Shown piece after piece: positions 8,912 to 17,249 of a stretch of DNA of 64,000 nucleotides. The translations under genes were made by a program, and so were the position numbers. Under the pieces are notes generated by a model. It worked only from the letters and a program-made list of their open reading frames with translations. It ran no database searches and was not told where the DNA came from. The stretch is from Sphingomonas sp. LY54. Lineage in GTDB: Bacteria; Pseudomonadota; Alphaproteobacteria; Sphingomonadales; Sphingomonadaceae. Position 1 is the stretch's first letter, and every line of letters begins with the position of its first letter. Where the stretch lies: assembly GCF_035594035.1 (NCBI RefSeq), contig NZ_CP141588.1, positions 1,447,501 to 1,511,500 on the forward strand, given 5' to 3'.

Positions 8912-9901
8912 ATGGCCCATCGCGACAGGACTTACGGCAGCAGCACCCACGGGGATCGCGGCCGCGACGACCGCTGGGGCGGCGGCAGCGGCCATCGCGC
9001 GCGCCGCGACGACGATCACCGCAGCCTGCTCGAACGGATCGAGGCCAAACTCAACCGCCTGTTCGGCGACGACGACGACCAACACCGCAGCCGCTATCAG
9101 GGCGGCGGCTACGAAGGCACCCGCTCCTATGGCGATCGCGGCGGCCGCTTCGAGAGCCGGCCCGGCTGGGGCGACGAGCGCACTGGCTACGCGATGAGCG
9201 AGGGCGAGCGCGACGAGGACCCGTTCACCCCCGCCCATCGCGTCGATGCGCCCGGCTATGATGCAAGCTTCGCCGGGCCGCGTTTCGACCGGGTCGACGT
9301 CGGCAGCACCGGCACCCACGGCGCCCATCCGGTGTCGTCCGTCTATGGCGCGGGCTATGGCATCGCCGCGATGGGCGGCGCCGGCGGCGGTGATTATGCG
9401 CGCGAACGGATGATGCGCCAGCGCAGCCGCGGCGACCGCGGCGGCGGCATCAGCGACCATTCCTATTCGGAGTGGCGCCGCCGCCAGATCGAGGCGCTCG
9501 ACAGCGACTATGACGAATATCGCCGCGAGCATCAGTCGAAATTCGAGCAGGAATTCCATGGCTGGCGCGAGAAGAGGCAGGGCCAGCGCTCGTCGATGGG
9601 CCGCGTCACCGAGCATATGGAGGTGCTCGGATCGGACGGCAGCCATGTCGGCACGGTCGACGCGGTGAAGGGCGATCGCATCATCCTCACCAAGAGCGAC
9701 GAGGCCGCCGGCGGCCGCCACCACTCGATCCCTTGTTCGTGGATCGAAAGCGTCGACGACAAGGTGACGATCAACAAGAGCGCCGACGAAGCGCACCGGG
9801 CCTGGCGCGACGAGGAGAATAACCGCGCTCTGTTCGAACGCGAGGACCAGGGCAGCGAGGGCCCGCACGTGCTCGACCGCAGCTTCCGCGGCACCTACTG
9901 A
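8912..9901 (+). CDS. DUF2171 domain protein with long Gly/Arg/Asp-rich N-terminus
   Basis: 329 residues. The first 200 are low-complexity and hydrophilic, rich in Gly, Arg, Asp and Tyr, with no membrane segment. The C-terminal part (about 225-300) is a DUF2171 domain: a PRC-barrel-like fold with the pattern VLGSDGSHVGTVDAV...I.L.K...IP.SWI. Start chosen at ATG 8912 because AGGAGG lies five bases upstream, although the frame stays open before it. DUF2171 proteins are widespread in sphingomonads and often stress-associated, but no activity is established. A strong terminator follows. Confidence 0.8.
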   Translation: MAHRDRTYGSSTHGDRGRDDRWGGGSGHRARRDDDHRSLLERIEAKLNRLFGDDDDQHRSRYQGGGYEGTRSYGDRGGRFESRPGWGDERTGYAMSEGERDEDPFTPAHRVDAPGYDASFAGPRFDRVDVGSTGTHGAHPVSSVYGAGYGIAAMGGAGGGDYARERMMRQRSRGDRGGGISDHSYSEWRRRQIEALDSDYDEYRREHQSKFEQEFHGWREKRQGQRSSMGRVTEHMEVLGSDGSHVGTVDAVKGDRIILTKSDEAAGGRHHSIPCSWIESVDDKVTINKSADEAHRAWRDEENNRALFEREDQGSEGPHVLDRSFRGTY

Positions 9902-9926
9902 TCGCTTCTCTCGCGAGGCGCGACGG

Positions 9927-9955
9927 GGCCCGGCCGGCAACGGCCGGGCCTTTTG
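9927..9955 (+). terminator. Rho-independent terminator after the DUF2171 gene
   Basis: Perfect 10-bp G/C stem (9927-9936 with 9941-9950) closed by a GCAA tetraloop and followed by TTTTGTTGT. It lies 25 bases after the DUF2171 stop, on the plus strand. Confidence 0.9.
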
Positions 9956-10001
9956 TTGTCAGCCGCCGGGGACTAGCAAGGGGACAACAAAGGAGACGAA
10001 A

Positions 10002-10994
10002 ATGACCGGCACGCGCGCATGGCATTTGAAGGCGAGGCCCACAGGCCTGCCGACGATGGACAATTTCGAGCTGAAGGAGCTGCCGGCCGAGCCGCTCGGC
10101 GACAATATGGTCCGCGTCGCCAATGGGTGGCTGTCGGTCGACCCCTATATGCGCGGCCGCATGAACGACGTGAAGAGCTACGTGCCCCCGTTCGAGGTCG
10201 GCGCTCCGCTCCAGGGCGGCGCGGTCGGGACCGTGGTCGAATCGCGCTCGCCCGATTTCCGGGAAGGCGACAAGGTCTTCCACATGCTCGGCTGGCGCGA
10301 GCAGGCGACCGGCCCCGCCGAGGCCTTCCACAAGGTGCCCGCAATGGGCGTCGCGGATTCGCAATGGCTCGGCAATCTCGGCCTGACCGGCGCGACCGCT
10401 TATTTCGGCCTCCTCCGCGTCGCCGAGGCGAAGGAAGGCGACATCGTCTTCGTCTCCGCCGCGGCCGGCGCGGTCGGATCGGCCGTGGTCCAGATCGCCA
10501 AGGCCAAGGGCATGACCGTCATCGGCTCGGCCGGCGGCGCCGACAAATGCGAATGGGTGAAGGCGCTCGGCGCCGACGCGGTGGTCGACTACAAGGCGCA
10601 GCCGATCGTGAAGGGCCTGATGGAAGCCGCGCCCAAGGGAATCGACGTCTATTTCGACAATGTCGGCGGCGATCATCTCGACGCCGCCTTCGCCGCCGCG
10701 CGCAACAATGCCCGCTTCGCCATCTGCGGCATGATCGAGGGCTACAATGCCGGGCCGCCGCCCGCCTTCCGCTACATCATGCGGGTGATCGCCGCGCGCA
10801 TCCGCATGCAGGGCTTCATCTACACCGATTATCTGGCCGAAATGCCCGATTTCTATCGCGACATGGGCAGCTGGACCGCAGCGGGCAAGATGCAGTCGCG
10901 CGAGACGATCCGCGACGGCATCGATGCGACGCCCCAGGCTTTCCTCGATCTGTTCAGCGGCGGCAATACCGGCAAGATGCTGGTCCGGCTCTAG
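10002..10994 (+). CDS. NADP-dependent oxidoreductase, zinc-independent MDR family (CurA-like)
   Basis: 330 residues. N-terminal GroES-like domain with the SVDPYMRGRM signature of the leukotriene B4 12-hydroxydehydrogenase / CurA branch, then a Rossmann domain with AAAGAVGS near residue 155 and a typical YFDNVGGD segment near 220. There is no catalytic zinc motif, as expected for this branch. Likely reduces alpha,beta-unsaturated ketones or aldehydes with NADPH. ATG follows GGAGACGAAA. Only 15 bases separate it from the VOC gene, so the two probably form an operon. Confidence 0.9.
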   Translation: MTGTRAWHLKARPTGLPTMDNFELKELPAEPLGDNMVRVANGWLSVDPYMRGRMNDVKSYVPPFEVGAPLQGGAVGTVVESRSPDFREGDKVFHMLGWREQATGPAEAFHKVPAMGVADSQWLGNLGLTGATAYFGLLRVAEAKEGDIVFVSAAAGAVGSAVVQIAKAKGMTVIGSAGGADKCEWVKALGADAVVDYKAQPIVKGLMEAAPKGIDVYFDNVGGDHLDAAFAAARNNARFAICGMIEGYNAGPPPAFRYIMRVIAARIRMQGFIYTDYLAEMPDFYRDMGSWTAAGKMQSRETIRDGIDATPQAFLDLFSGGNTGKMLVRL

Positions 10995-11009
10995 GCGCGG
11001 GAGGAGGCG

Positions 11010-11423
11010 ATGCCGAGGATCGAAGGGCTGCTCGAGACCGCGCTCTACGTCGCCGACCTCGACCGCTCGGCCGCCTTCTTCCGCGACGTGATCGGCCTCG
11101 CGCCGATGTTCGAGAATGAGCGGCTGGTCGCCTTCGACGCCGGCCGGCAGGGCGTGCTGCTGCTGTTCCACGAGGGCGCGTCGCGCGACGACATGGAGAG
11201 CCGAAGCGGGGTCGTGCCCGGCCATGACGGGCGCGGCCCGCTCCACATGGCGTTCGCGATTGCCGAGGATTCCTATGACGAATGGCACCGCCACCTCGTC
11301 GCGCGCGACATCCCGATCCGCGGCGAGATGCGCTGGCCGCGCGGCGGCCGCAGCCTCTATTTCGAGGATCCCGACGGCCACGTCCTCGAAGTCGCCACCC
11401 CGGGCCTCTGGCCGAATTACTAA
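11010..11423 (+). CDS. VOC (glyoxalase/bleomycin-resistance) family protein
   Basis: 137-residue protein with two betaalphabetabetabeta modules of the vicinal oxygen chelate fold. Candidate metal ligands are seen in HMAF (near residue 80) and in the closing DPDGHVLEV segment, a common VOC signature. Substrate cannot be read from sequence. It follows the MDR reductase closely after a GGAGGAG ribosome site, suggesting a joint role in detoxifying reactive carbonyls. Its stop overlaps by four bases the convergent end of the UdgX gene. Confidence 0.85.
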   Translation: MPRIEGLLETALYVADLDRSAAFFRDVIGLAPMFENERLVAFDAGRQGVLLLFHEGASRDDMESRSGVVPGHDGRGPLHMAFAIAEDSYDEWHRHLVARDIPIRGEMRWPRGGRSLYFEDPDGHVLEVATPGLWPNY

Positions 11424-12865
11424 TCCGTGCGGGCGAGCGCCCTGGCGCGCTCGCCGATGCCGCGCAGGTCGGCGACGAAGCGCGCATATTCCTCCTCGCG
11501 ATTGTCGCGGACGCGCAGCAGGAAGCTCGGGTGGACGGTGATCCAAGCCTCGTCGCCGTTGGGCGCCTGGTGCGCGCGGCCGCGCATGGCGCCGATCGTC
11601 ACCGTCTTGCCGAAGATCGATCGAGCGGCGGTGGCGCCGAGCGCGACCGTCAGTGGCGGCCGGATCAAGGCCCGCTCCTGCTCGATCCACCAGCGGCAGG
11701 CGTCGATCTCCCCGCCATTGGGCTTGGCGTGGATGCGGCGCTTGCCGCGCTGCTCGAACTTGAAATGCTTGACCGCATTGGTGACGTAGGCGGCGGATCG
11801 GTCCACGCCGGCCTCCGCCAGCGCGCGGTCGAACAATTGCCCGGCCGGGCCGACGAACGGACGGCCGGCCAGATCCTCCTGGTCGCCCGGCTGCTCGCCG
11901 ACGAACAGGATCCTGGCGTCGAGCGGCCCTTCGCCGAACACGGTCTGGGTGCCGCACCGGTAGAGGTCGCAGCGGGTGCAGCCCCGCGCCTCGACCAGCA
12001 AAGCCTCCCAGGCGGCGCGGACGTTGCCGCCCGGCTCGATCCTCTTCTCGGCGGCCGCCGCGCGGGCGAGCCCGCCTTCCGCCGCCTTGCTGCGTGACCG
12101 CTCCACCATCTCCGCCTCGCGCGCCTGCGCTCCTGCCAGCAACTGCCCGACCAACGCGGTCTCGGGCATGTTTTTCCAATATTTGCGCGGCATCTCCTTG
12201 GTCATCGCCTTCACCTTCACCCGCGCCGGATTGAAGATCGAAGCGTAATAGGTCTTCCACGTCTCCTCGACAGGATCGCCGTCCGGCGCGTCGGCGCGCG
12301 TGGCGCCGGGCGAGAAGCTCAGCCCCGCCCCGTCCCAATGCGCACACAATTCCGGCGTCAGGATCGACCAGGCCATGTTGGCGAAGCGGCGGACGAAGAA
12401 GCCCGCGTTGGCGCGGACGATATGGTGGTCCGGCTCGAACCAGGCGACGTAGCGCGTGCCGCCCTCGCTCTCGACCTCGCGGAAGCGGACGAAGGCGTGC
12501 ATCTTGTGCATGTCGCGGCGCACGTCCTTGGCCATCAGCTCGAGATTGCGCAGCAGCGGGTCGGCCTGGTCCTCCATCGCGTGCGGGTGGGCACGAACGC
12601 GCAGCAGCAAGGCATAGAGCAAGGCGAAGCGCACGGGATCCGAATGGCAGATCGCGGCGCGGGCGAGTTCGACGAACGGTCGCGGCACCGCGAAGGCCGG
12701 CGCGCCCGCCGCCGGCACGATGGCCTCATCGCCGAACAGGTCGCCCCCATCCGCACCAACCTGCCAGCTCACCTCGGCAGCCGGCACGCCCGCCAGCGCG
12801 AGCGCCCGCGCCGCGTCGCGCCAGCCGTCGAAATCTTCCTCATGGGCGAGCCGAACCGAGCGCAT
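11420..12865 (-). CDS. UdgX family uracil-DNA-binding protein fused to a DUF4130 domain
   Basis: 481 residues. The N-terminal half (about 1-270) matches the DUF4130 'probable DNA metabolism protein' domain; the C-terminal half (about 285-481) is a uracil-DNA glycosylase of the UdgX branch. Fe-S cysteines C296, C299 and C390 are visible, the GEQPGDQED loop spans 323-331, and the diagnostic KRRIH loop is at 375-379. In characterised UdgX the His of this loop forms a covalent bond to the uracil-site sugar, so the enzyme stays on DNA. It lies 6 bases after the radical SAM gene and is surely co-transcribed. Confidence 0.92.
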   Translation of the reverse strand: MRSVRLAHEEDFDGWRDAARALALAGVPAAEVSWQVGADGGDLFGDEAIVPAAGAPAFAVPRPFVELARAAICHSDPVRFALLYALLLRVRAHPHAMEDQADPLLRNLELMAKDVRRDMHKMHAFVRFREVESEGGTRYVAWFEPDHHIVRANAGFFVRRFANMAWSILTPELCAHWDGAGLSFSPGATRADAPDGDPVEETWKTYYASIFNPARVKVKAMTKEMPRKYWKNMPETALVGQLLAGAQAREAEMVERSRSKAAEGGLARAAAAEKRIEPGGNVRAAWEALLVEARGCTRCDLYRCGTQTVFGEGPLDARILFVGEQPGDQEDLAGRPFVGPAGQLFDRALAEAGVDRSAAYVTNAVKHFKFEQRGKRRIHAKPNGGEIDACRWWIEQERALIRPPLTVALGATAARSIFGKTVTIGAMRGRAHQAPNGDEAWITVHPSFLLRVRDNREEEYARFVADLRGIGERARALARTD

Positions 12866-12871
12866 GGCCGA

Positions 12872-14116
12872 TCAAGCCCTGAACAGCTCCAGCTGTTCCG
12901 TCTTCGGCCGCAGGCGCTGGCGCAGGTCGGCGCGGTCGGTGAGTGCCACCGGTTGCCAGCCCTCGGCGCAGATGAACGGCCGGATCTTCGCCACCGACAC
13001 GGTCAGCCGGCCGACATCGTCGAGGGTGAGCCGCCGCCAGCGCCGCGACGCGACGATCTTGTCGACTGCCTTCACCCCCAGGCCGGGCACGCGCAGCAGC
13101 ATCTCGCGCGGCGCGCGATTGACGTCGACCGGGAATTGCCCGCGATATTTCAGGGCCCAGGCGAGCTTGGGATCGATATCGAGCGGCAGCATGCCGTCCG
13201 CATCGGTCGCCGCCACCACTTCGGCCGGCTTGAAGCCGTAGAAGCGCATCAGCCAGTCCGACTGGTAGAGCCGGTGCTCGCGCATCAAAGGCGGCCGCTT
13301 CAGCGGCAGGATCGCGCTCGCGTCGGGGATCGGGCTGAACGCGGAATAATAGACGCGCCGCAGCGCGAAGCGGTCGTAGAGGCCGCTCGCGCGCTGCACG
13401 ATCTCGCCGTCATTGGCGCTGTCCGCTCCCACGATCATCTGCGTCGATTGCCCCGCCGGAGCAAAGGCGGGCGCGGCCTTGAAGCGCTTCTTCTCGTCAT
13501 GGCCGGCCTCGATCGACGCCTTCATTCCGTCCATCGCGCTTTCGATCCTCACCCCGTCCTTCTCGGGCGCCAGCCGCTTCAGGCCGCTTTCTGTCGGGAG
13601 CTCGACGTTGATCGACACGCGATCGGCATGGAGCCCGGCCTTGTGCACCAGCTCCGGATCGGCGTCCGGGATCGTCTTCAGATGGATGTAGCCGCGGAAA
13701 TCATGGTCCTCGCGCAGGCTGCGCGCGACCTCGACGATTTGCTCCATCGTGTAGTTGGACGAGCGGATGATACCCGATGAGAGGAAGAGCCCCTCGATAT
13801 AATTGCGCCGGTAGAAAGCGAGCGTGAGCTGGACCACTTCCGCGGCGGTGAAGCGCGCTCGCCGCACGTTCGAGCTCTTGCGGTTGATGCAATAATGGCA
13901 GTCGAAGATGCAGCTGTTGGTCAGCAATATCTTCAGCAGCGAGATGCAGCGGCCGTCGGGCGCATAAGCGTGGCAGATGCCCATCCCTTCGGTCGACCCG
14001 ATCCCCTTGCCGCCGACGCTGTTGCGTTTCACCGACCCCGACGAGGCGCAGGACGCATCATATTTGGCCGCGTCGGCCAGGATGGCGAGTTTCTCGCGTG
14101 TATCGAGCCGGGACAT
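12872..14116 (-). CDS. Putative DNA modification/repair radical SAM protein (UdgX partner)
   Basis: 414 residues. The radical SAM cluster motif CxxxCxxC is at C69, C73 and C76 (CIFDCHYC). The N-terminus holds additional cysteines (C23, C49, C57). A helix-hairpin-helix DNA-binding segment (LLRVPGLGVKAVDKIV) sits near residues 330-350. This architecture is the known family that is almost always encoded with UdgX, thought to act on damaged DNA. ATG start at 14116. First gene of the two-gene repair operon; its promoter should lie between it and the outer-membrane protein terminator. Confidence 0.92.
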   Translation of the reverse strand: MSRLDTREKLAILADAAKYDASCASSGSVKRNSVGGKGIGSTEGMGICHAYAPDGRCISLLKILLTNSCIFDCHYCINRKSSNVRRARFTAAEVVQLTLAFYRRNYIEGLFLSSGIIRSSNYTMEQIVEVARSLREDHDFRGYIHLKTIPDADPELVHKAGLHADRVSINVELPTESGLKRLAPEKDGVRIESAMDGMKASIEAGHDEKKRFKAAPAFAPAGQSTQMIVGADSANDGEIVQRASGLYDRFALRRVYYSAFSPIPDASAILPLKRPPLMREHRLYQSDWLMRFYGFKPAEVVAATDADGMLPLDIDPKLAWALKYRGQFPVDVNRAPREMLLRVPGLGVKAVDKIVASRRWRRLTLDDVGRLTVSVAKIRPFICAEGWQPVALTDRADLRQRLRPKTEQLELFRA

Positions 14117-14152
14117 GCGTTCTCTTTATGTTCCAGCAACTTGCAAGTCCAA

Positions 14153-14181
14153 CAAAAAAGGGCGGCCCCGCAGGACCGCCC
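14153..14181 (-). terminator. Rho-independent terminator of the outer-membrane protein gene
   Basis: Inverted repeat GGGCGG (14160-14165) and CCGCCC (14176-14181). On the minus strand it is followed by TTTTTTGTTGG. It is 24 bases past the beta-barrel gene stop. The A/T tracts on both sides could allow some bidirectional function. Confidence 0.85.
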
Positions 14182-14204
14182 TTCCTTTTCGCTCGGCGCG
14201 CCGC

Positions 14205-14675
14205 TTAGAAGCGGAAGCCGACGCCGACCAGGTTCTGGTGGTACTTCACACCGGAATCGTAGTTCGCGTAGCGATGCTCGAACTTGACGAACGCCTGCTC
14301 GGTGACGGCAACTTCGACGCCGGCGCCGATCTTGAAGCCTTCGAAGTTGAAGCCGGCGGCGTTGAGGTTGGTGTAGCCGCCCAGGATGTAGACGAGGGCC
14401 GTGTTGTTAACGAGGCCGCCGACGCGGGCGGTCAGGGCCAGCTCGCGGCCGGTGTCGTCCGTGTCCTGGATCTCGGCGGTGATGCCGACGATCGCATTTT
14501 CGGCGAGCGCGTGGTCGTAACCGACCTCGGCGCCGTAGGTGAAAGCGCCGTCACCGACGAGCTTCTCGTCGGCCAGGCCGACATTGCCGCCGACGCGCGG
14601 GCCGGTGAAATCGGCCGCGAAAGACGGCGTAGCGAAAGCGAGCGCCGCAACGGACGCGAGAACAATCTTCTTCAT
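14205..14675 (-). CDS. Opacity-type outer-membrane beta-barrel protein
   Basis: 156 residues with a clear signal peptide (MKKIVLASVAALAFATPSFA, cleaved after residue 20). The mature part alternates hydrophobic and polar residues as eight beta-strands would, and ends in VGVGFRF, the terminal aromatic outer-membrane insertion signal. Only about 136 mature residues, the size of an eight-stranded OmpA/Opa-like barrel. Function is likely structural or adhesive. Monocistronic with its own terminator. ATG is preceded by AGGGGGATCC. Confidence 0.85.
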   Translation of the reverse strand: MKKIVLASVAALAFATPSFAADFTGPRVGGNVGLADEKLVGDGAFTYGAEVGYDHALAENAIVGITAEIQDTDDTGRELALTARVGGLVNNTALVYILGGYTNLNAAGFNFEGFKIGAGVEVAVTEQAFVKFEHRYANYDSGVKYHQNLVGVGFRF

Positions 14676-14826
14676 GGATCCCCCTCAGGAACTCTGGAAT
14701 GTACAAAACGGGCCGAGGACCGGCCAGTCGGGCGCCCCTCTAGCCACAATTCGTGTGTTCACAAGCCTTTGGAGGCCTGTACCATGCAAATGACACACCA
14801 TTGTCACCAAACGGCAACAGTCTGCC

Positions 14827-14934
14827 TTACGGCGCTACCGCCACCGCGATGCCGAGGCACAGGGCCGCGATCAGGGCCGCCGCCCGAGATGTGGGCGGGA
14901 TCGCCCCCCGCCGGGCGGCGCGTATGATCAGCAT
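14827..14934 (-). CDS. Possible 35-residue membrane peptide
   Basis: A short frame starting at ATG 14934, ten bases after the end of the transporter remnant. It encodes a basic N-terminus (two Arg clusters) and a hydrophobic C-terminal helix of about 17 residues, a layout seen in small bacterial membrane proteins. I see no strong ribosome site and no family. The rest of 14676-14944 should contain the beta-barrel promoter. Treat as tentative. Confidence 0.25.
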   Translation of the reverse strand: MLIIRAARRGAIPPTSRAAALIAALCLGIAVAVAP

Positions 14935-14944
14935 GGCGCTTCCG

Positions 14945-15257
14945 TTACGCCGGCAGCGGCGCCGGCTCCGCCTGGATCAGGTGCTTGGCGAGGAACAGTT
15001 TGAACAGCAGGAACACCGCGCCGGCGGTCGCGGCGAAGCCGGCATGCATCAGCCAGAAGCTGGTCGTCGGCATCTGCTCGAACCAGCTACCGACCCAGCC
15101 GACCAGCGCATTGGCCGCGAAGCATGCCGTAATAGGAGAAACGCTCCCAGGTCTCGCTGGAGGCGAGATAGCCGAGGCCCTTGGGATGGCCGAGGAAGGC
15201 GCGGTCATTGCGCCCGGCGACGGCGTCGAGCTCCGGAGTGGCTTCGGCAACGGTCAT
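14945..15257 (-). pseudogene. Peptide MFS transporter (POT family) remnant with large internal deletion
   Basis: The start (ATG 15257) encodes a POT-family N-terminus: FLGHPKGLGYLASSETWERFSYYGM, here split as FLGHPKGLG and WERFSYYGM. Right after GM the frame changes, near 15125, into a second frame that reads NALVGWVGS...SFWLMHAG...FLLFKLFLAKHL, the last two helices and tail of the same family. A working transporter needs about 430-500 residues; only about 100 codons remain, so the middle is deleted and the join is out of frame. The remnant keeps a ribosome site (GGGAGCC) but cannot give a functional protein. Confidence 0.85.
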
Positions 15258-15329
15258 CTGCAGGCTCCCTCCCAGGTCGCCCGCACCCTATCGGCAAACA
15301 GGTGCCGTGCCAGACCCTTTTTGAGCCGC

Positions 15330-15539
15330 TTAATCGGCGAGCGTGAAGCCGATCCGCAGCGTCACCTGGTAATGCGCGACCTTGCCGCCCTCGACATGGC
15401 CGCGCGTCTCCTTGACCTCGAACCAGCGTATGTCGCGGATCGTGGTGGCCGCGCGGCTCACCGCGCCCGAGATCGCGTCCTCGATGCTCGTCGCCGAGCT
15501 GCCGACGATCTCGATGATCTTGTAAACATTGTCGCTCAT
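15330..15539 (-). CDS. Dodecin family flavin-binding protein
   Basis: 69 residues, the standard dodecin length. The order VYKIIEIVGSS, SIEDAI and then RWFEVKETRG.V..G.V..YQVTL is characteristic; the Trp in the middle is the residue that stacks on the flavin isoalloxazine. Dodecins form hollow 12-mers that store riboflavin, FMN or FAD in the cytoplasm. Monocistronic, with a good ribosome site (GGAGAGCGGGACC) before the ATG. Confidence 0.95.
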   Translation of the reverse strand: MSDNVYKIIEIVGSSATSIEDAISGAVSRAATTIRDIRWFEVKETRGHVEGGKVAHYQVTLRIGFTLAD

Positions 15540-15606
15540 GGTCCCGCTCTCCTCCGCGCTTGGCGAAGGGGTAACAAGCGGGGCGGGCGTTCGTTTCCGC
15601 GCAGCC

Positions 15607-16071
15607 TTACTGGTTGCGCTCGACCGCCTCGGCCTCGGCGTCGATCCGGCTCAGCCGCTCCTGGCGCGCTTCCTCGATCAGCCGGTTCCAGTTGACCGAG
15701 TCGCTGCTGGCGCGCTCGGCGCGGGCGGCGCGGACGACGTCCTCGAAGCAGCCGATCATGCCGCCCGGGCCGACCGGCGAGCAGCTGCCGATGCCGGAGC
15801 GGCCGACATATTGCAGTTCGGTCGCCTTCTCGGTCCAGGTCTGGTTGCGCGGATCGTTGGGATCGCTGCGCAGCGGCTCGGGGATGCGGTAGCGCTCGCT
15901 CTCGGGCTTGCGCGCGCAGACCGTGATCGTGTCCTCGGTCGAGGCGGGGCACGGATCGTCGCCATAGACGACCAGCGCCTGGACCTTGCTGTCGTCGGGG
16001 GTCGATTGGGCCGCGGCGGGGGCGGCGAGGGCTGCAGCGGTCGCGGTCGCGGCGAGGAGAAGAAGCTTCAT
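15607..16071 (-). CDS. Secreted protein of unknown function
   Basis: 154 residues with a signal peptide ending APAAAQ (about residue 22). Mature part has four cysteines in CPAS, VCAR, SCSP and GCFED, probably forming two periplasmic disulfides, and a charged, helical C-terminal tail. I do not recognise a domain. It follows the Coq7-type gene by two bases and so forms the third gene of the dsbB operon; the proximity to DsbB agrees with a disulfide-containing export product. Confidence 0.75.
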   Translation of the reverse strand: MKLLLLAATATAAALAAPAAAQSTPDDSKVQALVVYGDDPCPASTEDTITVCARKPESERYRIPEPLRSDPNDPRNQTWTEKATELQYVGRSGIGSCSPVGPGGMIGCFEDVVRAARAERASSDSVNWNRLIEEARQERLSRIDAEAEAVERNQ

Positions 16072-16073
16072 GG

Positions 16074-16622
16074 TCAGATCCTCTTGGAAAGTGCGATGGC
16101 GGCGCGGCAGCCGGCGCGGATGAAGGCGGAAAGAACGGGATAGCCCAGCGCCTGCTCGGCGCCGGCGGCGATCGCGGTCTCGCGATGTTCCAGTTCCTCG
16201 GCCTGGAATTCGGCGATCGTCGCCGACAGGTCGGGATCGTCGTTGCCAAGCGCCTCGAGCTGGTCGGCATAATGTTTGTCGATCTCGGTCTCGACCGCGG
16301 CGGTGCAGGCCATGGCCGCGTTCGGGCTCAGAAAGGCGGTCACCGCGCCGAGCGCGTGGCCGGCGACGTTCCAGACCGGCTGGAGCAATGTCGGTCGGAC
16401 GCCGCGATCGTGGATCATCGCGTCGAAATGGCGCAGGTGGCGTTCCTCCTGCGCCGCCATGCGGGCGATCGAGCGCGCCGCCGGGTGGCGGTTGCCGAGC
16501 ACGGCGAGATGGCCGGCATAGATGCGGGTCGCGCCATATTCGCCGGCCTGGTCGACGCGGATCATAGAGCCGATGTCGGCGCGCGCGTCGCCGGGGCGCC
16601 AGCCGGGCGGGCGCGGGTTCAT
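16074..16622 (-). CDS. coq7: Demethoxyubiquinone hydroxylase (Coq7 family)
   Basis: 182 residues. Di-iron carboxylate ligands are arranged as expected: E in DQAGEYGA near 29, EERH in the second helix, ETEIDKH in the third and EELEH in the fourth. It hydroxylates demethoxyubiquinone in the penultimate step of ubiquinone synthesis at the membrane face. ATG 16622 overlaps the dsbB stop, which sets the start although the frame is open upstream. Linking Coq7 with DsbB is sensible because DsbB passes electrons to ubiquinone. Confidence 0.93.
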   Translation of the reverse strand: MNPRPPGWRPGDARADIGSMIRVDQAGEYGATRIYAGHLAVLGNRHPAARSIARMAAQEERHLRHFDAMIHDRGVRPTLLQPVWNVAGHALGAVTAFLSPNAAMACTAAVETEIDKHYADQLEALGNDDPDLSATIAEFQAEELEHRETAIAAGAEQALGYPVLSAFIRAGCRAAIALSKRI

Positions 16623-17113
16623 ATTGTTGCCGCCGGGCGCGGCCGCCTGAGGCTCAGCCATAGGATCACCATTGCCGCACCGATCGACAGGATGGCGTTC
16701 CACCCTGCCATCGAGATGCCGAGAAACGAAAACTGCACCTGATCGCAACGAACGAGCGGCGTCGCCATAATATCCGCGAGGATGTCCTGCGCCGATCCAG
16801 CCGCGCCGATCGAACTGCACTGGGTCAGGCCTTCGAAGATGCCCGCCTCGACGCCGGCATGATAGACGCCGACCAGACCGCTGACGAGGATCGCCAGGCC
16901 GGCCAGCCAGACGAAGCTGCGGCCCTTGTCGGCGCTGCCGCGCAGCGCGAACGACGCCAGCGCCAGCGCGACCGCGGCATAATGGGGCCAGCGCTGCCAG
17001 TGGCACATCTCGCACGGGTGGAGGCCGCCAATATATTGCGAGCCGAGCGCGCCGGCGAGCAAGGCCGCCGGCACGAACAAGGCGAGCGCCCTGGCTTTGT
17101 CGAGACTGGTCAC
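16619..17113 (-). CDS. dsbB: Disulfide bond formation protein B
   Basis: 164 residues, four membrane helices. The quinone-proximal CxxC pair is C34/C37 (CEMC), and the second periplasmic loop has the partner cysteines in TQCSS and VRCDQ. DsbB reoxidises DsbA and delivers electrons to quinone. The segment GLHPCEMCHWQRWPHY is the typical family signature. No dsbA is in the window. First gene of a dsbB-coq7-secreted protein operon. Confidence 0.92.
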   Translation of the reverse strand: MTSLDKARALALFVPAALLAGALGSQYIGGLHPCEMCHWQRWPHYAAVALALASFALRGSADKGRSFVWLAGLAILVSGLVGVYHAGVEAGIFEGLTQCSSIGAAGSAQDILADIMATPLVRCDQVQFSFLGISMAGWNAILSIGAAMVILWLSLRRPRPAATI

Positions 17114-17249
17114 GGGCTGCTCGTACTCCTCGCGCTGCGTCGCATCGCCCTAGACCATCGCGCCCCGAAGCTGCAAATGGCCTGAACGAGCGCGTGCCGT
17201 GCGGGAGCGTAAGCGGAGACCGGGCGCCGTGCCCGGTCCCCGCCGTCCC

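Noticed and set aside
9771..12347. Long minus-strand frame of about 850 codons
   Set aside because: Shadow of the MDR, VOC and UdgX genes; no family motifs and no ribosome site.
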